Positions 47,661-59,900 of a stretch of DNA of 64,000 nucleotides are shown here, piece after piece. The stretch is from assembly GCA_930367215.1 (NCBI GenBank), contig OV884058.1:166514478-166578477 (forward strand), in the 5' to 3' direction. Each line of letters begins with the position of its first letter. The stretch's first letter is position 1. Under the pieces are notes generated by a model. That model was given only the letters and a program-made list of their open reading frames with translations, was not told where the DNA came from and made no database searches. The position numbers were made by a program, and so were the translations under genes. The stretch is from Pollenia angustigena. Lineage: Eukaryota > Arthropoda > Insecta > Diptera > Polleniidae.

Positions 47661-47900
47661 AGAAAAAACGAATTTATTAATTGAACTAGATACAATGTAA
47701 TGAGTTATTTCTCATTTATAGCTCGTTCATTTTGACATATGCACTTAATTATCATTAGATTAAAATCTGTTTAACCCTCTTAACAAATAACTTTAATTAA
47801 ACTGAGTGCTTCTGCCATCTTATTTTTATATGGCACATAGCACTTGAATTAATAAAAGTATTTAAGTTACTTTCTGTTTTATTAACAAGTTTCAGCCACG
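47661..47900 (+). promoter_or_regulatory. presumed Gr66a promoter interval
   Basis: Only about 240 bp lie between the likely BI-1 poly(A) site and the Gr66a ATG at 47901, so the core promoter should be here unless it is farther upstream. It has no recognisable TATA box or repeat that I can name. Confidence 0.35.
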
Positions 47901-50900
47901 ATGTCGCAGTATACGGTGCAATCAATACTTTTACATTTTTCAAAATTATTTATATTGTGTAAAATTTTGGGTATTTATCCACATAATTTGCAAATATTTC
48001 AACAATATCGTGTATTGAAAAAATCGACAATTGGAACGATTGGAGTAGTTATGGCTTTGATTATTGTAGTTGTTTTATATAATTTATTAATATATTCATT
48101 TTCTGGAGAGGATAATTCATTAAAAAATTCACAAAGTAAGTTTAAAAGAAATAAATGCTAAGCAATTAAGTTTGAATTTGACGACAAATTTAAAGCAAAT
48201 TTACACCACAGTATAAAAAAAAATTCTTTGTGCCAAATATTATTTAGATAAGTTCATTAATATAACATTTTAGGATTGGGGTTTATTAACAGTCCAATTA
48301 TGAATAAAAATTCCCCGGGAGTTTTCTCCATTCTTCCATTTAACCTATGTTAATTCAATTGTAAAAATGAGAAAAGGGAAAAAACTCTCGGGGAATTTTT
48401 ATTCATAATTGGGTTGATAGTTAATTTTGGGCCTACCAGTACTCATGTTCTGTAACTATAGTGAGAACTTCTCGCGTCGAAAAGATGTGACACAAAATAT
48501 TCCATCGTTTCTCGAAAAGTGAGAAAAAAGTGTGTCTGTAACTCATGTCGAAAACTATCAAAAGAGATTACGTCGTTACGTTATAAATGTCATAATATTG
48601 CACTCGAAGCCGATGTGACATTGCAGACATTGAAAACGCCAGTAACAAATAACGTTGACGGCGACCAAAATTTACTAAAATTGAAAATTTTTCAACGACG
48701 GCGGCGAAATTAGAACCGTCGGCTTTACCAAATAATGTAAAGTGCGACTTTAATGTTTGTTGTTTGCAAACGATTTAAAAACATTCGTATATTTTATATA
48801 AATGTTAAAAGCAAAATAATTAAACAATAAAAAAATGTGCCAAGAACAAAATATTATTATTATTATTATTATTCTTTGTATTTTGCATTTTTAAGTGTTT
48901 TTTGGTGTTACAAGTTTTTCTCGCCCCGTTTTTATACGTGAGTTTATTTGACAGTTCAAAGCGGAAACTTTTCGCACAAAAATATTACAGACATACTTTT
49001 TCTGAAATTTGGCGAGTAATTTCCTTACGTGACAGCTAGTACTCGCCAAAAAAAGTTGCAGATACAGTTTAGTGAGAAAAACAGCTGTTTGTTTCAATTT
49101 ATGGCATTTCTGTTTCATTTCACACATTTCAATCGAAAAGTTTACTGACGCGAGAGTTACAGAACATGGGCACAGGACAACAATTTTTCATGACATAGTA
49201 GCATTCGTAAAAGTTATCGCAAATTTTTATGTTAATACCAACATTTTACATATTTTCGGAAGATGTATTCGTATGGGAGCTATGGTCAAATATGGACCGA
49301 TTCCAATAAAATTTGGTTAGATGATTTTGATTGCAATAAAATAAGTTTGGACCAAATTTAATCTAAATACCAACATAATAAGATAATTTATGGGCAGGGT
49401 TTAAAAGCATCCATCAGCTGGCTGCTTTTTATTTTTGCTTTTGCCACTGCTTTTGAAATTTTTAATTTTTTTCCAATAGCCAATGTTTTGTTTTTCGCTT
49501 GTGCAAAAAAGCAAATCTCCTGTTTTGAATATTTTTATTTTCTGACAACTGCTTTTTTACCAGCCAGCGATAAAAATGGACAACCACATAAAAAGCAAAA
49601 GCTAAAAAAATTATTTCGTCTTTTGCTTTTTTACTTTTTCCTGAAAGAAGAGCTAGTTAAAAAAGACAAACCAAAAATCTAAAATTCAAAGAACAAAAAT
49701 TCTTCTCTGGCTGGTAATAACAAAAAGCCGCTGAAGTGTGTGCTAAAAGCAGTCTGAGCAGAGCTATTAGCTCTGCAAAAAGGCAGATTACAACGAAAAA
49801 ATACTGATCAGTGTACAAGCAACATGGTTTTTTTTTCATGGTGGTGAGGAAAAATAAATTTTTTTTTTTGTTGTTGCTCGACAGTTTGCATGACTATAGC
49901 GCGAAATGTGTGTGTGTGTATTTTGGTTTTTTTTTTTAAATATTTTTAATAAAGGCAACCAGCCAAAGTGTCTGTTGGATTTTTTATTGTATAGAAACAA
50001 AAACAAATTCTTGTTGTATTTGTTTTGCATGAAAAATATCACTTGTCTTCGTCGATCATGTGCCTTTCAGCTACCTTTGCGCTGCTTTTATCTCCTATTT
50101 TGCGGCTATTAGCATGCAGTGGTTTTTGATTTGGCGGCTGTTTGACAGAATCTTTTTGTTTCGTTCTCTTTCCTACATATTTTCTCCTACAACAGAAAAG
50201 TTATTGCCGTTGCTTTTTGAGTTCCATCAAATACATAAGAAATTTTTGCTATTGTTAAAAAAGCAATAGTTGGAAAAAGCAGTGTCCATTAAAAGGTTAC
50301 TTTTCAAAAACAGTGTGTTTATTTTGCTGCTGCTTTTGAAAAGTGTGGGCTTTTTTAGCAGTGGAACTTGTCGGCTTTTTATTTTTGATTTTTTTTTAAA
50401 TAGGAAAAAGGCAAAATTTGTCTGCTTTTGCTAATATGGCGATAGCATGTTAAACCCTGTTTATGGGTACAAACCCCCTTTATCTCTATGCGTTTTTTTT
50501 TTTTTAGTAATCTTCTGTTTGCACTAATTTTGTTTCGCTGTCCAAGTTTTTGTAATTTTCACAACTAACGCATTTGTCTTTTTTAGGCAAGTGAATCCGA
50601 TATGCAAGTTATTTATAAAAATATTTCGAAATATACCGAAGGATAACAGTGACTCTTATGATATGTTCACACGACAGCGTTCTTTCGTAAATCGCTAAAT
50701 AATTAGTTATACAAAATTTTGAGAGCGAATAATCTCATTTGTATGCAATTATGCCAACTACAAACAAATCATTGGGCACAATTCATAGAACGTAACTGAT
50801 GAGATTGCGAAGCATTCGAAGTTTACACTTTAATTTTCTATGTAAATTTTCTGGAATTCGGGACATTATGGTGAAATACCTGCGAAAACCGGTGGATTAG

Positions 50901-53900
50901 TGGATTATCTATCTAAGATAAAACTAAGATTGCTTCTTCTCTTCATTAGGAAGAAGAATTGGTTGAATTCTGTAGTGACGCATATTTAGTAACTGCTCTG
51001 TAGGATTGGTTTGGAACACTTATACTTTTATTTTATTAAGGGTATTCATTTCAAAATTTTTTTGGTTGGAAAAAAGGAAAAATCACCTAATTGACGTGAA
51101 CGGTATTTTTTTAGTTAAATATACAAAACTGTCAAAAACAAAAATCTGTCATATAATTCTTGGAAGTAATTGATATTTTCAAGATGCCAAATAAAAGAGT
51201 TAAAATTGAATTAATTGATTATTTAATTGGCACGTCTTTTAAGTTCTTTTTTAATATTTTTTGTATAGAATTCATTTTTAATTTAGTTTTGAAAAACGAC
51301 GTTTTAAAAAAGTAAAATTTGATTTAATAAAAATTGAGTTTAAGGAATCATAGTTGATTATTTTAAAAAGAGATGTAAATTTTAGTGCTTTTTGTGAAAA
51401 ATAACAACATTTTTAATCCACACTCAATTGGACGTTTGTGAATTGCCAACTTTTTAAAAATTGTAAAATTGTAATTTTCCAATCTGATTTTTTTACACTT
51501 GGTTACTCAATTGGACGTTTGTGAATTGCCAACTTTTTAAAAATTGTAATTTTCCAATCTGATTTTTTTACACTTGGTTAAAGCTTGTTTAAATTGCAAC
51601 TTTCGGTGGAAAAGTTTTTCCTTGTGTTTGTTGTAACAAAAATTACATTTTTCCACTTTTCCATTTTTTCAACAAATAAAAAAACTGAAATGAATACCCT
51701 TATTATAAATAACATAATTATAGATAAATTACCTTTTGTAGCTTTCACATCTTCGTCTTTGGTCGGGCATTCGTGTGGTACACATGAAAATGCTATATTG
51801 TTAAACAATCTTCATCGCTGAACTTATCGCCACAAATATTTCAATCTTATTTACAGATTCTGTAGGTATTAATGGTTAGAAAAAGTATCGCGGTATGGAA
51901 AGTTACCACCGTTAGATAAAAACTGAAACAACATTTTACAATATCAAAAGATAATTTCATAAATTAAAATATGCACTTGTAAATTAAGTAAACGTTTTTT
52001 AAATTGGTTTTGACTTTTATTAAGTAAGAAAATACATTAAGTTTATAAAATATGTTGATTAGCTTCTAGCTTGTTCTAATGCGCGACTACGAATGACCGT
52101 TTGTTTTAAAAAGAAACACGGCGTCTTCTATGCCGTATGTTTAGTGACTATCAGACAGAGTTGTTTTATACGTTTATTTGACAGGGTGTTTCTAACTTGA
52201 CAGTTCGGCCTTTCCTGACCCCAGGTCGTCCTCGGCTTCATTATCATCATCACCAAGTTCGGGCGAACCATTACACCATCTTTTCATTTTGTCCGAACTA
52301 AAAACGGAACAAAACTTTCGAGTCTTTATCTGAACTACTGGTACGTCTTCAATTAGATATCGATCATATCCAATCACTCGCTTAAAGATATAAGGACCTC
52401 GGTACTTAGGAAGAAGTTTTCGCGACTCACCGGTTGCCTGGGCTTCATTCTCAATCAGCACTAAATCGTCTTCATTATATGAGGTAGGTCGACGGTGCTT
52501 CCCATCAAACCTTTTCTTCCACTGTTGTCGTTCCCGATCGATGTTGTCCACGGCCTCTTGCCTTTTCTCACTCATGGGTATAACCGTTTCAGGGCATTCA
52601 TCATCTTGTATAGCTGCTACAATACGGTTCTGTATTACGTCAATCAGTTTATAGTCAAAAATTAGCTCATTCGGCGTAAAACCCGATGTCGAATTCTTTT
52701 GTGAGTTAATTGACCATTGTAGTCTGTACAATGCCACGTCCCAATCTTTTGGATCCTCGGTAGTCGTACGCAGAAACGACAAGATAGTGTTGTTGACTCG
52801 TTCAACCTGTCCATTGGCCCTGGGGGTACGTACAGCATTCTTAATATGTTGTATAGAGTTATCATTGCAATACTGTTAAAAAATCTTTGACGTGAAAGCT
52901 GTGCCACGGTCAGAAATTATGCGCCTAGGTAACCCAAAATAACTAGACAGCTCATTCAAATAAGTAATAACTGGAACAGATTTCGTATTTCGTACGGCTT
53001 TTATGACGGCATACTTGGTAAAAGCATCAGAGATAACCAAAATGTGAGTGTTGCCCCGTTTACTAATGAATGGTCCCAGATGGTCCACATGTTTTTGGCG
53101 GAAAGCTAGTGGTTCCAAATCGCTATAATGTAAACATCCTTCGGGCTTACCGCCCTTCGATTTGTTATAACAACACTCCACGCACGCTGCTATATACTTC
53201 TTCATATATTTCCGCATACGAGCAAACCAAAAATATTGCTGAATGCGCTCAAGACTTTTCTCCAGTCCGTTATGACCCACATCATCATGGCAATATTTCG
53301 CAATTCGCCATCGTACAGCTATTGGTATAACCAGTCTCGGTCCCAGTTGTGTTTCGCGATATAAACGATTGTTTCTCAAAACGTAGTCCGATTGGACTTG
53401 AGGATACTGCTCAGATTCTACCTCCCTACGCAGGATCTTAACAATGTTCATAAGTTCCTCATCTTTAATTTGCATCGTGAATATCCAGTCGTCACTACCC
53501 ACTTTCACGCTCATTATGAAACCCGCAGGTTCGGTTTCAACAGCTGGCGAATCAGGTGAACTACTTAAGGCGTCAACGTGAGCCATACGAGAACCTTCCC
53601 GATGAACAAACTCGCAATCAAATTCCAATAATTTTAACAGCCACCGTGCAACTTTCGGTTGTAGCTCCCTCGTCGTCTTAGTTCTCGAAATTGCTGCGCA
53701 ATCCGTTACCACACGAAAATGTTTTCCCAATAAATAAATACGAAAACGCTCCAAAGTATCTACGACAGCTATTACTTCCAATTCATAGCTATGATACTTA
53801 GCCTCAGTGTCAGTGCAATGTCTACTAAAATAAAAAACGGGTTGCCACTTACCATCACCGTTAGACTGCAACAGAACACCAGCCAATCCTAAACAGCTAG

Positions 53901-56900
53901 CGTCCGTATGTACTTCGTGTTGTGCCGATACATTATATATTGCAAGTACAGGCTTACTGCAAAGAATTTCGATTAAGCTTTCAAATGATTTATGCTGCGA
54001 CTCGCCCCATTTGAAATCGTTGGACTCATTTTTACGTAAAAGCTCCGTGAGTGGTCGTGAAATTATAGAGTAGTTTTCTACAAATTTCCGAAAAAATCCA
54101 GTAAGGCCTAGGAAACGACGCAATTCCGTAATATTTGTTGGCACCTTGAAATTTTTAATAACACTGATCTTCTCGACTCCAGGCGTAATACCATTTCTAT
54201 TCACCGTGTGGCCCAAGTATGATATCTCGCTCGCCAAAAATTTACATTTGTCCAACCGCAAGGTAAGTCCACAGTGTGCTAGTACATCCAAGAACTTATC
54301 TAATCGTTCTATTCCCTCTTTTACAGTTTTGCTAGGAATTATAACATCGTCGAGGTACGCCAATACTTCATCTGGGTTCATAAACTCTAAAATACGATTC
54401 ATAGCCGTTTGAAAAACAGCAGGGGCATTTACCAAACCAAAAGGCATCAGATTATACTCGTAGTGGCCATCAGAGGTGACGAAAGCTGTAAACTTTTTAG
54501 ATTCCTCCTGAATCTCAATTTGATGGTAACCCATTCGCAAATCCAATGTTGTAAAATAATAATTCCCGGAAAGTTGGGCGAATTGTTCGTCCATTACCGG
54601 CATAGGGTACGGTGTTTTAACGGTTATCTTATTTAATTGTCGGTAATCTACACATAGACGATGTTCCCCATTTTTCTTGTCCACAAGAACTATTCCGGAG
54701 GCGTATGGTGAATCATATTTACGGATTATGCGATTCTCGAAAAGTTCCTTAACGATATTGGCCACAACAGGACGTTTTGCAAATGGTATCTTATACGGTT
54801 TTGTACATACCGGTTCCTCAGTGGTTAATTTTATCTCCATTTGCACTAAATTACACTTGCCCAATTCGTTTATACTTCCAGCGAAACACTGCTTATTCGT
54901 GTTTAGAATAATTTTTAACTGCTCACCCTCATCAGGCGTAGAAATTCCCTGAGACTATCGCATTAATATTCTGCAGCCAGCACTTGCCCTCCTCTATAAT
55001 TGTACGTTTCCCTTTACGGCACAGCAGGTCACGACCAATTAGTACATTTTCAGGAATCATCAAATCTTCAACAACAAGAAGTGCCGTTTTACATGTTGTG
55101 TCGTCCATTAAAACGTCTGCAATAATTTTTGAAGTACAGATGTATTCACCTCCTGCAAACCCTTTCAAAACAATTTCGCACTTCACGACATTACCGATTT
55201 CAACAGAAAATGTTTTTCTTATAAGGCAACGGTTACTACCAGAGTCAATAAACGCTCTAGTAACAACATTGTTTATCTTAACGGCTTTAGAAAGTCACTC
55301 CATCGACTCTGAAGTTTCGTGTGTGATTTTGTTTACATTTGCAGATTCGTTTTGTCTAGACTTACAATCACTCGTTTTATGAGAAGTTCGGTGGCAAATA
55401 TCACAACGAGGTTTTTTCTGAGGTTCGGGACACTTAACTGAATAATGTCCATAGTTGGAGCAATTAAAACATTTAATTTTACCCAATGGATTACCATCGA
55501 CCTTCTTCGCCGGTGCGAAATTGTGGTCGTTAATACCATTAACAATGTGTCGTGCTATGTCTGAATCGCCCAGATAGCCTCTTTTCCCAAACGCATACAT
55601 TCTATAGTAATACTCCTGGGGAGTTTCGTGTGCATAACGTATCATGGCTGTCATTTTTATATGAACATCAGCCGCGTTTTCAACGTGGGGAAAATCTGAA
55701 CCGAATTTATTAGTAAACTGTGGCCAAGATAAAAATACTTCCTGTAACGAATCGACCCAATATTTAGCGGGTCCCTTCATTTTCTGTTGTACTGCAAATA
55801 CAACAGAACGATCGTCCCACCGATAAGCTGATTTTAAAGCTCAACCCGTTTAACAAACTGTGTTGAATTAACAGACTCGTCCGCCGATGGATCAAAGTCC
55901 GGCAATGGCGAAATAATCTCCCGTACTTGGCCATACGGATTAAACATTTGTTGATTTTGTTGAAAAACATGTTACGTTGATGAAAATGGTGTTGACATTA
56001 CATTTGTCGTGATGGGCGTTGTAAATTGGTGTTGAACGTATAAATTGGTGGTTTATGCATTTGTTGAAAACAACCGTTGGTTGGTACTCCAGCCTGAACG
56101 AAAGTTGGATTTACGTGTTGCGAAAAAGTAGTGCTTAACGGAATACTTTGGGCGTAAGTATTTACTTGATGTGGACGTGGTGCATCATAGCATGACGGCA
56201 TGGTTTTCGTTGTAACCGGAATATTATCTACGTAAATATTCGTTGGCTGAACGTGGTGTGCGTTGTGGCTCGTTACCGCCAGAACATTATACATATAATT
56301 AGACGTTTGCGGTTAATGATGAACGTGTATTGCGGCAAAACAGACGTTGTTTGTGGAATTTCCCCACCGTGAGATGTGGTTGACGTTATTTGTGGTACGT
56401 TATAGTACGATGACACAGTGTTCGTTGTCTCCAATGGGCGGTCTTGCACAATAGAAAAATAACGAGATTTTACTGCTGCGGGGGACGTTACTGCATTTTT
56501 GTGTGCCTGGGAACGTATGGGGGATACCTCCGGTGACAAGAACTCTTGTAATGGCGATGATGCATCCACTGAGTCGAACTCGGATGCTCTGTACCTTTCG
56601 ACCAACGAACGCGTGTTGGCAACTTGATTCTCCAGTGTTAGTATTCGTTGTGTCATACCATGGGGTGATAATTCCAGTAATTTCTGAGAATTCAATTCGT
56701 TGGAATTCTCAATACGATCAATTAACTGCTTTTTGTTCCCAGACCACGATATTCCCATTTCCCTGCATTTAGCCTGCAGTTTCTTCACGGTTAGTGTGTG
56801 TATATTCTCCATCGTAAAAAATCAAAACAAGACGCGAACTATTCTGATCCCACTTCTGATATGTCAAAGGATAGCACTTGTAAATTAAGTAAACGTTTTT

Positions 56901-59900
56901 AAAATTGGTTTTGACTTTTATTAAGTAAGAAAATACATTAAGTTTATAAAATATGTTGATTAGCTTCTAGCTTGTTCTAATGCGCGACTACGAATGACCG
57001 TTTGTTTTAAAAAGAAACATACGGCGTCTTCTATGCCGTATGTTTAGTGACTATAAGACAGAGTTGTTTTATACGTTTATTTGACAGGGTGTTTCTAACT
57101 TGACAATCGGGTTTTCTTATCGAGTGTGTTCAGTAGAGCGAGTGGTTGAGTGTATTAAATGTTGGAAGTCATTTGTGAATTTTTGGGCAAATTAATTGAG
57201 CAACTTTTAGGAAGTGAAGAGAACTTTAGATTCCGAAATAAACGGGGCTGACCCCCCCCTCCCCCCCAACCGTAATCGGTTTAGGGATCTTGATCCCTAG
57301 TATCGAAAGTCAAAACCTTTAAACTCTAAAAGAATAAGAGTAGAGGAATTTATACCTATACCTTGGGGGCTACTCTCTATTGCGTTGCGAAAGAAAATGG
57401 TAGCAAATCAAGCGATTGGTACTCTTTAACTCGTTTGGGCATTTGCTTTTCGCATCTATGTATTAATTTTTTTCTTTTCGTAAATCATCACTATTTATAT
57501 TATTTAAATTTTCCAATTTCAGGTCTTAGAAAAAAGGACCTCATGTTGAAATTGCTGTAGTTATTTGTAAATCAGCATGAAATATCGGTGTATGGATGGA
57601 CTTCCAAATCGAATATAAAGAAAATAAATGCTGCATTAAATAATTGTTTTAGGACGGCCACTGGCTTTTTAAGGGTTACGCCGTTGCCTTCTCTAAGAAT
57701 TGAAACGAGAGCACTTGATTTTCCTACATTACTTTACAAAAGATCCATTAACATGGTAGCAAGATTTTTTTTGTTTTCTGCTAATGTCGAACTATATACA
57801 GACGGCTTATATCAAAATGGTATAACCTCTTATTCAGAGGTTCAACATCAACCCAATTCGAACTGGGTGATGGTCAAACAATTACCTCATCCAATTACTT
57901 GCTTCAATTGTTGCAGCAATTGATCATGATATTGAAATTAAGCAAAATACTTTAATTTGCACAGATAGCCTTAGTGCAGTTAAAGCAATATCTAGGAATA
58001 AAAACGATTCATACGCTAGTATTGTAAAGAATTCCAATATACATCCTCTGCTTATTATATGGATTCCGTCACATCTCGGTATAATTGGGAATGAACAAGC
58101 AGACAAATCAGCTAAGGAGGCTATCACTTTGCCTTTAATCATGGAAATGCCATGTTTAAATTTTATCATTAGTGCCCATTTAGACAGGGAAACATTTTGT
58201 TTGGTAGCAAATAACGGGTGGGGAAGAGAGAATGGGTTTTGTGTTCGGTACTCGGCGACACGCTTTGTTCTCATTTTCTTTGTTGACATTTACTTTGCTT
58301 TTTGAAAAAAAAAAACAACAATATTAACAGAATGTTTCCGGCAACATGTTCGTCTGTGTGACCGCGAATGAAAAAACAAGAGATTTCCAGATGTTTTCCT
58401 TCCAAATGTTCGCTCGTCTAAACTCGCACTTACCAGCATCTTTAAAAACATTTATTTGAATACTCTGAAAGATTAATGGGATAATTGTGATTGTTTCTTA
58501 AGACGGCATAATCCGGAATTTTCTAGACCTAGATATCATGATGGATATTTGAGGTTTCAATGTAAATATACTTGCTCGTGTTAGAGTAGGAAAATGTTTA
58601 TTCAATTCACGTCATTATTTCGATGGTTCTGATCCCCCACTGTGCAATTTATGTGGAGTAATGTTGAGATTATAGCATATTTTGAACAATGTCCAGATTC
58701 TAAATATTTTTATGTATTATACATGTACATTAGGGCATAACCAAATTTTTGGCATAGTACCACGGTGTGGTCAAGAATGTTTAAGTAATGAAAACACCTG
58801 TCTTCCGTCGTTTTGCGAAAAAAAAACCTCACGCAGGGAAGCAAATTTCTTAAACCTGCCAAGAAATTTTGAACCGCGATGAATTGTAAACCGTAGGAAA
58901 ATGTTTAAATCTAAAGCAGTATTTAAATTCCAAAATAGCATTAAAGTGATACGTATAGGAATTTATACAAATATCAGGTGTATATTTTTTAAAATTTCCG
59001 TGATATAAAAATGTTTGTTTTTAAACTGCGTGAACTTTTTTAACAATCTGAAAAAATTATCATATTTTTTATTAACAACTTTTAATGTTCTACACGACAA
59101 TATCAAATTGAGCTCAAGGTCCTTTATTAAGAAATAAAAAAATCTTTTAAGCTTAATTATATAGAAACTATTTAAGAAGAGAACGTCAAACCAGGGCTGG
59201 TCAGTTTTGACGGCCGGAGTATTTTGCTATTAAATTTTTTAATTCTAATTCTGAGAAAAAAATCTTTACAGGCACCTTAACATTTGTTATTGGTATATTT
59301 CTAACATACATTGGTCTTTTAATGATGGCTACCGATCAATTAACTGCAATACGTAATCAGAAAAGTTTAGGCCATCTTTATGATCGTATACGAGTAGTTG
59401 ACGAACGCCTATTGCGTGAAGGTTGCTATGTTGACAATTCTACGTTACGCAAGCGTATTACTATTATGATCGTGTTGGTTTTTATATTTGAAATAATTAT
59501 TATGCTATCGATTTATATAGTTTTAATCGATCATACTAAATGGAAATCATTGCTATGGGTGTTTTCCTGTTTTCCCACACTTTACAATTCATTAGACAAA
59601 ATATGGTTTGCGGTTACGTTGTATGCATTGCAGCAACGATTTTTGGCTTTAAACAACTCATTAAATGAATTGGTAGAAGAACATGAGCGTTTCAAATTAA
59701 ACAACTTGAACTTAAAGAACTCTGGTAATAAAAAGGAAACCCTAATGACCGAATTCTTAAGAGAAATGCAAGAAGAAAATTTAAACTATTTGTATGGGGA
59801 GTTAACTGGAGCCACTGCTGCTGATATTGTCAGATATAAAATCGGCAAAAATCGAATTTTACCTGTTGCAGGTGTAACAACATCCCTAAATAAGTTAAAT

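Larger units (their letters stand above)
51978..57105 (-). mobile_element. Ty3/gypsy LTR retrotransposon in Gr66a intron 1
   Basis: LTRs 51978-52202 and 56879-57105 (about 226 bp; TGT...ACA on the minus strand) differ by about two substitutions and one 2-bp indel, so the insertion is young. The minus strand codes gag (56812-55295), protease (55294-54932) and pol (about 54950-52192). The pol stop lies inside the 3' LTR. No envelope gene is present. After the 5' LTR the leader includes a TATCAGAAGTGGGATC stretch, a possible primer-binding area. No clear target duplication was found. Confidence 0.9.

Noticed and set aside
51960..57115. Target duplication for the gypsy element
   Set aside because: The bases next to the two outer LTR borders do not match. 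A GCACT word before both LTRs may belong to the element, so no duplication is claimed.
58200..58440. A MITE with GGAAACATTTTG-like ends
   Set aside because: The words resemble each other but no consistent ends or flanks could be set.
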